Positions 26,517 through 35,044 of a stretch of 64,000 nucleotides of DNA are shown here, piece after piece. The notes under the pieces were generated by a model. That model saw only the letters and a list, made by a program, of their open reading frames with translations, did not search any database and had not been told where the DNA came from. The position numbers and the translations under genes are program-made. The stretch's first letter is position 1, and every line of letters starts with the position of its first letter. Source of the stretch: Streptomyces hydrogenans (lineage in GTDB: Bacteria; Actinomycetota; Actinomycetes; Streptomycetales; Streptomycetaceae); the NCBI RefSeq assembly GCF_014656075.1, contig NZ_BNBS01000004.1:1-64000 (forward strand). The letters are read 5' to 3'.

Positions 26517-27485
26517 ATGACCACCACCCTCACCAGCGCCACGGCCGGCGGCCCCGCCGACGCCCCGCGGCCCACCGCCGCCCGGGCCGCCTCCCGGACC
26601 ACCGTCCCCACGCGCCGCGGGCGCCTCCCGCGGACCCCGCTCAACCCCCGCCCCAGCATCCCGCTGACCCTGGTCGCCGGGCTCGTCCTGCTGTACACGC
26701 TGCTGCCGCTGGCCTGGCTGCTGATCAACGCGACGAAGGACCAGAAGGGCCTGCTGGACTCCTTCGGCCTCTGGTTCGCCGACGACGTGAACCTGTGGGA
26801 CAACATCACCCGCACCCTCACGTACGACGACGGGGTCTTCGTCCGCTGGCTGCTGAACACCCTGCTGTACGTCGCCGCCGGCGCGGGCGGCGCCACGGTG
26901 CTGGCCGTCCTCGGCGGCTACGCCCTCGCCAAGTACCAGTTCCCCGGCCGGAAGGCGATCTTCGCGGTCGTCATCGGAGCCGTCGCGGTCCCCGGCACCG
27001 CGCTCGCCGTGCCCACCTTCCTCATGTTCAGCGGCATGGGCCTGACCAACACCCCCTGGGCCGTGATCATCCCCTCGCTGATCTCGCCGTTCGGCCTCTA
27101 CCTGATGTGGGTCTTCGCCGCCGAGGCCGTCCCCACCGAACTCCTGGAGGCCGCGCGGATCGACGGCTCCGGCGAGCTGCGCACCTTCTTCACGATCGCC
27201 CTGCCGCTCCTCATGCCGGGCACCGTCACCGTCCTGCTGTTCTCGATGGTCGCCACCTGGAACAACTACTTCCTGCCGCTGATCATGATCAAGGACCCGG
27301 ACTGGTACCCGCTGACGCTCGGTCTCAACGCCTGGAACGCCCAGGCCCAGACCGCCGGCGGCGAGGCCGTCTTCGACCTCATCGTCACCGGCTCCCTCCT
27401 CACGATCGTCCCGATCGTCGCCGTCTTCCTGCTCCTCCAGCGGTTCTGGCAGTCCGGTCTGGCCGCCGGAAGCGTCAAGGAATGA
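26517..27485 (+). CDS. Carbohydrate ABC transporter permease (MalG type)
   Basis: A 322-residue membrane permease of the CUT1 family, partner of the preceding permease, starting four bases after its stop. Residues 1-45 are a cytoplasmic Thr/Arg/Pro-rich lead, followed by about six helices. The EAA loop is LEAARIDGSGELRTFFTIALP. The C-terminus (LLLQRFWQSGLAAGSVKE) is the usual ending of this family. Confidence 0.9.
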   Translation: MTTTLTSATAGGPADAPRPTAARAASRTTVPTRRGRLPRTPLNPRPSIPLTLVAGLVLLYTLLPLAWLLINATKDQKGLLDSFGLWFADDVNLWDNITRTLTYDDGVFVRWLLNTLLYVAAGAGGATVLAVLGGYALAKYQFPGRKAIFAVVIGAVAVPGTALAVPTFLMFSGMGLTNTPWAVIIPSLISPFGLYLMWVFAAEAVPTELLEAARIDGSGELRTFFTIALPLLMPGTVTVLLFSMVATWNNYFLPLIMIKDPDWYPLTLGLNAWNAQAQTAGGEAVFDLIVTGSLLTIVPIVAVFLLLQRFWQSGLAAGSVKE

Positions 27486-27601
27486 CCGGCCCGCGCCCCC
27501 ACTCCCCCGCGCGACCCGCCGCCCTCCCCTCCCCCCTTCCCTCCCGCTCTCTCCTCTCGCCCTCTCCCTCCCTTCCCTCCCCACCGACCAGGAGCACCTC
27601 C

Positions 27602-28933
27602 ATGGCCACGCACACCACCCGCAGACTGCTCGGCGCGCTCGCCGTCCTCACCACGCTCAGCCTGACCGTCACCGCGTGCGGTGCGGACGGCGACGGCGGT
27701 GACACCGGCCCGAAGGACGTGGCCGCCGCGCTGGAGAAGGGCGGCAAGCTGACCGTCTGGGCCTGGGAGCCCACGCTGAAGAAGGTCGCGGAGGACTTCG
27801 AGAAGAAGTACCCCGAGGTCGACGTCGAACTGGTCAACGCCGGCACCGGCGACAAGCAGTACACCGCCCTGCAGAACGCCATCGCCGCCGGCTCCGGCGC
27901 CCCCGACGTCGCCCAGGTCGAGTACTACGCCCTCGGTCAGTTCACCACCGCCAAGACCGTGGAGGACCTCGCCCCCTACGGCGCCCAGAAGCACGGCACC
28001 GGCTTCACCACCGGCCCGTGGAACGCCGTCACCGAGGACAAGGCGGTCTTCGCGCTGCCCATGGACTCCGGTCCCATGGCGTTCTTCTACAACAAGAAGG
28101 TCTTCGACAAGCACGGCATCAAGGTCCCGACGACCTGGGACGAGTACGTCGAGGCCGCCCGCGCCCTGCACAAGGCCGACCCCAAGGTCTTCATCACCAA
28201 CGACACCGGCGACGCGGGCGCCACCACCAGCCTCATCTGGCAGGCCGGCGGCCGCCCCTACGAGAGCCGGGGCACCGACGTCACCATCGACTTCGGCGAC
28301 GCCGGCACCCAGAAGTACACGGACACCTGGCAGAAGCTCCTCGACGAGAAGCTCGTCGCCCCCGTCAGCTCCTGGAGCGACGCCTGGTACAAGGGCCTCG
28401 CCGACGGCTCCCTCGCCACCCTCTCCATCGGCGCCTGGATGCCCGCGAACTTCACCTCGGGCGTCGCCTCCGCCTCCGGCGACTGGCGGGTCGCGCCGCT
28501 GCCCCAGTGGACCAAGGGCGACACGGCCAGCGCCGAGAACGGCGGCAGTTCCCTCGCCGTCCCCAAGGCCGCCAGGAACAAGGAACTCGCCTACGCCTTC
28601 ACCGAGTTCGCCACCACCGGCGCCGGAGCCTCCACGCGGGTCGCCGCCGGGGCCTTCCCCGCCACCCGCGCCGACCTCGAAGCCGACGCCTTCCTCAACG
28701 CCGAGTTCCCCTACTTCGGCGGCCAGAAGGCCAACCAGGTCTTCGCCGAATCGGCCCGCAACGTCGGCGAGGACTGGACCTACCTCCCCTACCAGGTCTA
28801 CGCCAACTCCGTCTTCAACGACACCGTCGGCAAGGCGTACGTCTCCCCGACCAAGCTCGCCGACGGCCTCAAGGCGTGGCAGGACACGAGCGTCAAGTAC
28901 GGCCAGGACCAGGGCTTCACCGTCAACAAGTAG
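27602..28933 (+). CDS. Sugar ABC transporter substrate-binding lipoprotein
   Basis: A 443-residue extracellular solute-binding protein of family 1, anchored as a lipoprotein through the lipobox VTAC (Cys about residue 26). Typical features: GGKLTVWAWEPTLKKVAEDFEKKYPEVDVELVN-like N-domain entry, GAPDVAQVEYYALGQF, LPMDSGPMAFFYNKKVFDK and a C-terminal helix-rich domain. ATG 27602 is preceded by AGGAG. Separated from the permease gene by a 116-bp pyrimidine-rich spacer (CCCTCCCC). Followed by a long inverted repeat that carries operator half-sites. Likely binds a galactose-containing oligosaccharide, judged only from its neighbours. Confidence 0.92.
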   Translation: MATHTTRRLLGALAVLTTLSLTVTACGADGDGGDTGPKDVAAALEKGGKLTVWAWEPTLKKVAEDFEKKYPEVDVELVNAGTGDKQYTALQNAIAAGSGAPDVAQVEYYALGQFTTAKTVEDLAPYGAQKHGTGFTTGPWNAVTEDKAVFALPMDSGPMAFFYNKKVFDKHGIKVPTTWDEYVEAARALHKADPKVFITNDTGDAGATTSLIWQAGGRPYESRGTDVTIDFGDAGTQKYTDTWQKLLDEKLVAPVSSWSDAWYKGLADGSLATLSIGAWMPANFTSGVASASGDWRVAPLPQWTKGDTASAENGGSSLAVPKAARNKELAYAFTEFATTGAGASTRVAAGAFPATRADLEADAFLNAEFPYFGGQKANQVFAESARNVGEDWTYLPYQVYANSVFNDTVGKAYVSPTKLADGLKAWQDTSVKYGQDQGFTVNK

Positions 28934-29003
28934 TTCCGCGAACCGCGGGGCGGAACCGCACCTCGCGCCTCCTCCCCACGCGCCCGCGCACAGGGACTGG
29001 CAC

Positions 29004-29050
29004 GCCCGGCCTGTTTGCGCAACCATCCTTCTCGCGCAAACAGGCCGGGC
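29004..29050. promoter_or_regulatory. 17-bp inverted repeat combining terminator and two operator half-sites
   Basis: Arms 29004-29020 and 29034-29050 are perfect complements (left arm GCCCGGCCTGTTTGCGC), with a 13-base loop. It lies between the binding-protein stop and the GH35 start, so it can end or attenuate the importer transcript. Each arm also holds a perfect TGTTTGCG half of the local LacI operator (e.g. TGTTTGCGCAACCA at 29012-29025), so repressor binding may control the beta-galactosidase here. Confidence 0.8.
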
Positions 29051-29096
29051 GGCGCCGGCCCTCGCACCACCCTTCACCCACAGGAGCACCCAGCGC

Positions 29097-30848
29097 ATGC
29101 CCGAACTCCAGATAGACAAGGCCGGTTTCCTCCTCGACGGCCAGCCCTTCCGCTTCCTGTCCGGCGGGCTGCACTACTTCCGCGTCCACCCCGACCAGTG
29201 GCGGGACCGGCTCCGCAAGGCCCGGCTCATGGGGCTCAACACCGTCGAGACCTACGTCCCCTGGAACCTCCACCAGCCGCGCCCCGACCGCTTCGTGCTG
29301 GACGGCGGCCTCGACCTCCCCCGCTTCCTCGAACTCGCCGCCGCCGAGGGGCTGTACGTGCTGCTGCGGCCGGGCCCGTACATCTGCGCCGAATGGGAGG
29401 GCGGCGGCCTGCCCTCCTGGCTGCTCACCGAACCGGACATCCGGCTGCGCTCCCGCGACCCCCGCTTCCTGGCGGCGGTGGACGACTTCTTCGACCGCCT
29501 GCTCACCCCGCTCCGGCCCCACCTCGCCTCGCGGGGCGGCCCGGTCCTGGCCGTGCAGGTGGAGAACGAGTACGGCGCCTACGGCGACGACACCGCCTAT
29601 CTGGAACACATCGCCGACTCGCTCCGCCGCTGCGGCGTCGACGTCCCCCTCTTCACCTGTGACCAGCCGGTCGACCTGGAACGCGGCTCCCTGCCCGGCG
29701 TCCTCGCCACCGCCAACTTCGGCAGCCGCTCGGCCCGGCACCTGGCCGACCTGCGCGCGCAGCGCCCCGAGGGGCCGCTCATGACGACGGAGTTCTGGCT
29801 CGGCTGGTTCGACCGCTGGGGCGCCCGCCACGTGGTGCGCGACCCCGACGACGCCGCCCGCGAGCTCGACGAAGCCCTCGCCGCCGGCGCCTCCGTCAAC
29901 CTCTACATGTTCCACGGCGGCACCAACTTCGGCTTCACCAACGGTGCCAACGACAAGCACACCTACCGCCCCACCGTCACCTCCTACGACTACGACGCGC
30001 CCCTCGACGAGGCCGGCGACCCGACGCCGAAGTACACCGCCTTCCGGGACGCGATCGCCAAGCACGCGCCGTTGCCCGCCGGTCCCGTCCCCGCCCCCGG
30101 TGCCAAACTGACCGTCCCCACCGTGGCGTTGACGGAGTCCGCCGGGCTGCTGCCGTGCGCGGACGCGCTGGCGGAGCCGGTCGACTCGCGACGACCGCTC
30201 ACCATGGAGGAGCTGGAACAGGACTTCGGCTTCGTCCTCTACGAGACGACGCTGCCGCTGCGCGGCCCCGCGCTGCTGGAGATCGAGCACGTCCGCGACC
30301 GCGCCCAGGTCTTCGTCGACGGGCAGCCCGTGGGCGTCCTGGAGCGGGAGAACCACGAGCACGCGCTGGCCTTCACCGCGCCCCGGGCCGGCAGCGTGCT
30401 GTCGATCCTGGTGGAGAACCAGGGCCGGGTGAACTACGGCCAGGGCATCCACGACCGCAAGGGCCTGCTCGGCACCGTCCTCGTCGACGGCGTCGCACCC
30501 ACGGCCTGGACCAACCGCCCGCTCCCGCTCACCGCGCTGGAGGCCGTCCCCTTCTCGGCCACCACCAGCACCCCCGTCGGCCCGGCCTTCCACCGGGGGA
30601 CGTTCGAGGTCACCGAGCCGGCCGACACCTTCCTGCACCTCGACGGCTGGACCAAGGGCAACGCCTGGGTCAACGGCTTCCCCCTCGGCCGCTACTGGTC
30701 CCGCGGGCCCCAGCGCTCGCTGTACGTACCGGCCCCCGTCCTGCGCTCCGGTACGAACGAGCTCGTCGTCCTGGAACTCCACGCCGGCCCCCGGGCGCGC
30801 ACCGTCGACTTCCGCGCGACGCCCGACCTCGGCCCCACCGAGGAGTAG
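29097..30848 (+). CDS. GH35 beta-galactosidase
   Basis: A 583-residue enzyme that removes terminal beta-galactose. No signal peptide, so it acts in the cytoplasm on imported oligosaccharides. The TIM barrel shows SGGLHYFRV (22-30), LRPGPYICAEWEGGG (90-104), acid/base E158 in VQVENEYG and nucleophile E232 in MTTEFWLGW. C-terminal beta-sandwich domains follow (about 330-583), with WTKGNAWVNGFPLGRYW typical of the jelly-roll. The length is that of the short bacterial/lysosomal type. ATG 29097 has AGGAG nine bases upstream. It lies downstream of the importer and a LacI-type operator/hairpin. Confidence 0.95.
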   Translation: MPELQIDKAGFLLDGQPFRFLSGGLHYFRVHPDQWRDRLRKARLMGLNTVETYVPWNLHQPRPDRFVLDGGLDLPRFLELAAAEGLYVLLRPGPYICAEWEGGGLPSWLLTEPDIRLRSRDPRFLAAVDDFFDRLLTPLRPHLASRGGPVLAVQVENEYGAYGDDTAYLEHIADSLRRCGVDVPLFTCDQPVDLERGSLPGVLATANFGSRSARHLADLRAQRPEGPLMTTEFWLGWFDRWGARHVVRDPDDAARELDEALAAGASVNLYMFHGGTNFGFTNGANDKHTYRPTVTSYDYDAPLDEAGDPTPKYTAFRDAIAKHAPLPAGPVPAPGAKLTVPTVALTESAGLLPCADALAEPVDSRRPLTMEELEQDFGFVLYETTLPLRGPALLEIEHVRDRAQVFVDGQPVGVLERENHEHALAFTAPRAGSVLSILVENQGRVNYGQGIHDRKGLLGTVLVDGVAPTAWTNRPLPLTALEAVPFSATTSTPVGPAFHRGTFEVTEPADTFLHLDGWTKGNAWVNGFPLGRYWSRGPQRSLYVPAPVLRSGTNELVVLELHAGPRARTVDFRATPDLGPTEE

Positions 30849-30864
30849 CCGGACCCCGAGCCGC

Positions 30865-30899
30865 CGGCCCGGACGCGTCCCCCGGCCGTCCGGGCCGGT
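30865..30899. terminator. Hairpin terminator between convergent GH35 and ROK genes
   Basis: Perfect 10-bp stem CCGGCCCGGA / TCCGGGCCGG with a 15-base loop, 16 bases after the GH35 stop. Confidence 0.8.
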
Positions 30900-30962
30900 C
30901 CCCACCCCGGGGAGGCCGGAGCGGTGGCCGTCGGAGCCTGCCCGGGCGGAGCCGGTACGCGG

Positions 30963-31892
30963 TCAGACCGCGGCCCGGGCAAGCAGGTCCCGGGCGAGGA
31001 GGCCCGCGCCCAGGCACCCGGCCGTGTCGCCGAGGGCCGCGGGCACGATCGCGGGGAGCCGCTGGAACGTGACGCGTTCCGCCACCGCCGCGCGCAGCGG
31101 CGCGAGCAGGGTGTCGCCGGCCTCCGCGAGCCCTCCGCCGAGGACGAGGGCGCGGGGGTCCAGGACCGTGACCGCGGTGACCAGGCCGTCGGCGAGGGCG
31201 GCGACCGCCGCCCGCCACACCCGGGACGCGGCCTCGTCTCCCGCCGCCACGGCCCCGGCGCAGTCGGCGGCGTCGGCGGACGGGTCGCCGCTCGCCGCGG
31301 CCCAGGCGCGGCCGACCGCGTCGGCGGAGGCCAGCGTCTCCAGACAGCCGCGCCCGCCGCAGCCGCACGCGGGGCCGCCGGGGCGGACGACGATGTGGCC
31401 GATCTCGCCGGCGCAGCCGTGGGCGCCGGCCTCGATGCGGTCGCCGATGCCGATGGCACCGGCGATGCCGGTGCCCAGCGACACGAAGAGGAACCGTCCG
31501 GTCCCGCGGCCCGCTCCCAGCCGGCCTTCGGCGAGGCCTCCGGTGCGGACGTCGTGCCCGAGCGCGACGGGCACGCCGCCGAGCCGGCGACCGAGCAACG
31601 CCCCGAGCGGGACCTCGCGCCAGCCGAGGTTGACGGCGTGGACGGCGACGCCCCGCTCCGCGTCGACGATGCCGGGGACGGCGAGACCGACGGCCTCCGC
31701 CGCCGTCCCGAGACGCTCCCGTCCGAGGACGCCGAGGTCCTCCGCGAAACGGAGGACCGACTCCACGACGGCTTCGGGCCCCCGTTCGCGCCCGGTCCCC
31801 CGCCGCTCCTCGTACAGCGGGGTCCCGTCGAGCCCGGTCAGGGCCGCCTTCATTGCGGTGCCGCCCACGTCGAGGGCGATGACATGCCTCAC
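30963..31892 (-). CDS. ROK family sugar kinase
   Basis: A 309-residue cytosolic kinase that probably phosphorylates a hexose such as glucose, N-acetylmannosamine or galactose-related sugars; substrate is not readable. N-terminal phosphate-binding motif ALDVGGTAMKAAL (6-18), central FVSLGTGIAGAI, GEIGHIVV and the ROK zinc motif CGCGGRGCLE. No HTH, so it is a kinase and not a ROK repressor. It converges on GH35 and is divided from the lyase gene by a hairpin, so it is its own unit. It could supply the first intracellular step for a sugar from either neighbour locus. Confidence 0.88.
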   Translation of the reverse strand: MRHVIALDVGGTAMKAALTGLDGTPLYEERRGTGRERGPEAVVESVLRFAEDLGVLGRERLGTAAEAVGLAVPGIVDAERGVAVHAVNLGWREVPLGALLGRRLGGVPVALGHDVRTGGLAEGRLGAGRGTGRFLFVSLGTGIAGAIGIGDRIEAGAHGCAGEIGHIVVRPGGPACGCGGRGCLETLASADAVGRAWAAASGDPSADAADCAGAVAAGDEAASRVWRAAVAALADGLVTAVTVLDPRALVLGGGLAEAGDTLLAPLRAAVAERVTFQRLPAIVPAALGDTAGCLGAGLLARDLLARAAV

Positions 31893-31978
31893 GGAAACAC
31901 TTCCACTGGTGACGTCCAGCGGGCCGAGCCACTGGGTGGTGCCGACCGCCGGCGCGGCGCGCCACGGCGGTGCGGGAC

Positions 31979-32004
31979 GGGCCCCCTCCCGGTGGAGGGG
32001 TCCC
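31979..32004. terminator. Hairpin terminator after the lyase gene
   Basis: GGGCCCCCTCC / GGAGGGGTCCC with one mismatch and a 4-base loop, about 40 bases beyond the lyase stop on the minus strand. Confidence 0.7.
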
Positions 32005-32043
32005 GCCCCGGCTGTTCTCGCCTCTCCCCGGGAGGGGTCGCTC

Positions 32044-32895
32044 TCATCCCTGGGAGAGGTCCAGGACGCGGATGTCGTCGTGCTGGACGATCCTCGTCGG
32101 TACGTCTCCCTTCTCCAGGCTCTGGCCGGGCCGGTAGAGGCCCCACTTGAGGTAGCCGAAGTCCGCCGGGTTCACGGGGTGGAAGGTCTTCACGTTCTCG
32201 TACGTCTTGCGCAGCGTGTACCGCGTCTCGCCGGGCAGCTTGCTGGAGACCTTGTAGTAGCCGGTGCTGTCGTCGGTCCAGCTGACGTCCACGCGGAAGT
32301 GCATCCACTGGTCGATGTGCGGGCGGAAGTCGTCGACGACACTGACCTGCAGCCCGAGGACCGGCGAGCGGAAGGCGATGCTGTTCCGCTTGGTCATGAG
32401 GTAGAAGGACGGCTGGTTCCCGCCGGCGTGCTTGCCCTGGAAGATGATGTCGCCGTTCTCCGAGTCGCCGGGCTCGAAGGGCTTCCAGTCCTTCAGCAGC
32501 ACGCCGAACTCGTAGCGCTGCTCGTCGCCCACGACGAACTTGCCTTCGTGGACGTCGTTCGTGGCGCTCTCGCTGCGGGGCGCGCCGTCGGAGACGTAGG
32601 CGGGGTCGCCCAGGGTCACCTTGTGGGCGACGGCGTGGTCGTTCCCGGACGTGACGACCGACGACGCGTCGGCGGCCGTCGCGTGCGTCGTGGTCAGGTC
32701 CGGGATGCCGGAGTCCAGCTCGCCGTTCGCGTAGTCGATGGTCAGCAGGGCCGAGGGGCCGCTGTCATCGGCGCACGTACCCGCCACGGCGTTGTTCCCG
32801 TCGTTCTGGCCGGCCTGCGCGGCGGTCAGGCCCGTCAGGGTGAGCGCCCCCGCCGCCGCCACCGCGATGACGGACCGCTTCGTCGACTTCTTCAT
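32044..32895 (-). CDS. Secreted polysaccharide lyase-like protein (heparin lyase I-type jelly roll)
   Basis: A 283-residue exported protein. Signal peptide 1-28 (GLTAAQA). The rest reads as a beta-jelly-roll of the Polysacc_lyase family (members include heparinase I and glucuronan lyases): EGKFVVGDEQRYEFGVLLKDW, GDIIFQGKHAGGNQPSFYLM, QWMHFRVDVSW and a C-terminal GYLKWGLYRPGQS are the usual landmarks. Family enzymes cut uronic-acid polysaccharides by beta-elimination; the exact polymer is not evident. ATG 32893-32895 lies only two bases after the stop of the upstream propeller gene, so the two are translated together. Confidence 0.75.
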   Translation of the reverse strand: MKKSTKRSVIAVAAAGALTLTGLTAAQAGQNDGNNAVAGTCADDSGPSALLTIDYANGELDSGIPDLTTTHATAADASSVVTSGNDHAVAHKVTLGDPAYVSDGAPRSESATNDVHEGKFVVGDEQRYEFGVLLKDWKPFEPGDSENGDIIFQGKHAGGNQPSFYLMTKRNSIAFRSPVLGLQVSVVDDFRPHIDQWMHFRVDVSWTDDSTGYYKVSSKLPGETRYTLRKTYENVKTFHPVNPADFGYLKWGLYRPGQSLEKGDVPTRIVQHDDIRVLDLSQG

Positions 32896-32897
32896 GA

Positions 32898-34922
32898 TCA
32901 GATCACCGGCCTGTCTTCGACGCGGACGAGGTTGCGGCCGCGCATGGTGTACAGCCGGCCGCGGTGGTCGGCGTTGACGTGCGGGCCGCTGTACCAGGCG
33001 CCGTTGATCTCGGCGACCACGGTGCTGAGGGCGAAGGTCCTGGGATGGAAGCGGAAGAGGGTGGTGTCGGAGACGCCGTAGACGACGCCCCGGCTGGTGA
33101 CCATGGCCGCGAAGCCGGGGCAGACGGCGCGGTGGTCGGCGGTGTGGACGACCCGGCGGATCGTGAGGTCGACGACGAAGAAGCCGCCCTTCCTCGTGAG
33201 TCCGTACAGGTGGCGTCCGCGCACCGCCAGCGCGGCGGTCCCGGTGGTCAGCGAGCCGGGGAGGTCGAGGCGCCACAGTTCGCGCCCTGCGACCGGGTCG
33301 AAGGCGACGATCGTGCCGCGCGGCCCCTGGGCGGTGGGGTTGTCGCCGCCGAGGTACGCGACGCCGTCCCGGGTGGCGACGGCGCGCACCAGCTGGGTGC
33401 CGTCGACCGGGTTGATGTGGGCGGCCTTCTCGCCGGTCTTCGTGGAGTACGTCCACAGGGAGCCGCCGCCCTCGGTGTCCGACTGGACGCCGACCAGCAG
33501 GAGGGCGTTGACGGGGTCGTGACAGACGTCGAGCGGCCGGTTCTGTTCGGCGGGGAAGTCCGCGAGCTGGTGGGGCTGTCCGCCCTTCAGGGGGTCGTAG
33601 GTCCACATGCCCTGCGAGCTGTACTGCCCGGTGTACAGGACCCCGTCCAGCACCTCGGCGTCCTTCGCCTCGCCGGGCGCCCGGAGGTTGACCACCTCGC
33701 CGGTGCGCAGGTCGTGGCGGGCTATGCCGTTGTTGCCGCCGACGTAGGCGTACCGGTGGTCGGCGGCGATGCCCATCGCGGTCTGCGCGATGACGGGCGC
33801 GCCCGCCTCCCCGAGATCGGTGACGACGGCCCGGCCGGTGGCCGGGTCGAGTTCTCCGACGAAGCCGTATCCCGAGACGACGGTCAGTCTGCCGCCGACG
33901 GCGTCGAGGCCCCAGATCTCGCCGAGGTCGCCGTCGAACGCGACGGGGCTGATGACCTCGGTGGCCGACGAGTAGGAGTGCAGCCCCGTGTCGGTGGCGA
34001 AGTAGACGGTGTCGGCGTTCGCCGTCAGGTTCTTGACGACCTTGCCGGTGGTCGGCGTCAGGCTGTACGAGGAGAGGTCGGCGAGGTCCATCACGGCCAG
34101 CTTGGCGGGCTCGGTCGATCCCGAGGTGCTGACGACCAGGCGGTCTCCGACGACGAGAAGGTCGCGCAGGCTGGGGTCCTTCTCCATCTCCGGCGGCGTG
34201 ACGTTGCGGAATGTGCCCGCCGCCCGGTCGTAGGCGAACAGCGACGCCTTGCTCGCCCCGTCCCCGCCCCCCAGGGTGCTGCCGGCTCCGAAGAAGACGG
34301 TGGTGTCCGTCGCGGCGACGGCCCTGGCCAGGGTGGCCTTCGGGTCGGGGACGCCGAGCTCGGTCACCTTGCCGGTGCCGGGGTCGTACCTCCACAGCGC
34401 GGGCGCCTTGCCGGGGATCCCGCCCACCGCGTAGACGGTGCCGTCCGGGGCGACGGCGAGGTCGCGGATGTCGCGGTCCTCGGTCCGGCCGACGCCCACG
34501 GCGGGCTTGTCCGGGGTGGTCAGGTCCCAGCGGAAGAGGTTCGGCTTCCCCTCGTCACCCTTCTGCAGGATGCCCGCGTACAGGTACCTGCCGGTGGGGT
34601 CGGCGGCGAGCGCCTGGATCGAGTGGCCCACGCCGAGGACGGTCTGCGCCACCACCTTGCGGGTGGGCAGGTGGAAGGCGAGCACGCGGGTCGGTTCGAG
34701 GTTGCGGGAGCCGATGTAGACGGTGTCGCCGACCTGGAGCGCGCTCATCAGCGCGAACTGCTCGATGCCGGGGCCGAGATCGGTGACGCGGGTGCAGGGC
34801 CCGGCGGCCGTGGCCCTGGCCTGCGCCGGTGCGGTGAGCAGCGGGCCCGCGGCTGCCGCGAGCCCGAGGGCGCCGCCTGCCATGAGCAGCCGGCGTCTGG
34901 CCATGGACGAAGTGTGCTGCAT
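32898..34922 (-). CDS. Tat-exported PQQ-like beta-propeller protein
   Basis: A 674-residue exported protein. Twin-arginine signal ARRRLLMAGG at residues 8-17. The mature part is entirely repeat-based, with about eight or more blades of the form (V)YxGx..GxxxRxDLxTG, e.g. YLYAGI, VYAVGG, VYFATD, AYVGGNNGIARHDL, YLGGDN, LYGLTRKGG. Overall it resembles PQQ-like or Kelch-type propellers, but no enzyme motif could be fixed. Several polysaccharide lyase families (PL11, PL22, PL24, PL25) are propellers, and the gene is coupled to a lyase-like gene, so it may be a lyase or a glycan-binding partner. ATG 34920-34922 has AGGAG seven bases upstream. An ATG 33 bases upstream is less well placed. Confidence 0.75.
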   Translation of the reverse strand: MQHTSSMARRRLLMAGGALGLAAAAGPLLTAPAQARATAAGPCTRVTDLGPGIEQFALMSALQVGDTVYIGSRNLEPTRVLAFHLPTRKVVAQTVLGVGHSIQALAADPTGRYLYAGILQKGDEGKPNLFRWDLTTPDKPAVGVGRTEDRDIRDLAVAPDGTVYAVGGIPGKAPALWRYDPGTGKVTELGVPDPKATLARAVAATDTTVFFGAGSTLGGGDGASKASLFAYDRAAGTFRNVTPPEMEKDPSLRDLLVVGDRLVVSTSGSTEPAKLAVMDLADLSSYSLTPTTGKVVKNLTANADTVYFATDTGLHSYSSATEVISPVAFDGDLGEIWGLDAVGGRLTVVSGYGFVGELDPATGRAVVTDLGEAGAPVIAQTAMGIAADHRYAYVGGNNGIARHDLRTGEVVNLRAPGEAKDAEVLDGVLYTGQYSSQGMWTYDPLKGGQPHQLADFPAEQNRPLDVCHDPVNALLLVGVQSDTEGGGSLWTYSTKTGEKAAHINPVDGTQLVRAVATRDGVAYLGGDNPTAQGPRGTIVAFDPVAGRELWRLDLPGSLTTGTAALAVRGRHLYGLTRKGGFFVVDLTIRRVVHTADHRAVCPGFAAMVTSRGVVYGVSDTTLFRFHPRTFALSTVVAEINGAWYSGPHVNADHRGRLYTMRGRNLVRVEDRPVI

Positions 34923-34997
34923 GGGGGAACTCCTTTGTTCGTCGTGCGGGGACACGGGGCGGGAGGAGTGGTTGCCGTGGCGGGGGCACGGCTGGTG

Positions 34998-35039
34998 CCG
35001 GCCGGTTCCCGGGCCGTGGGGGCGGCCGGGACCGGCCGG
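34998..35039. terminator. Hairpin terminator after the dehydrogenase gene
   Basis: Stem CCGGCCGGT / ACCGGCCGG extended inward by CCC/GGG with one bulge, directly after the dehydrogenase stop. It separates the dehydrogenase-importer unit from the propeller-lyase unit. Confidence 0.75.
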
Positions 35040-35044
35040 AGTCG

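Noticed and set aside
30963..31892. ROK gene as a transcriptional repressor of the lyase locus
   Set aside because: It lacks the N-terminal winged helix of ROK repressors and has the kinase length, so it is called a kinase.
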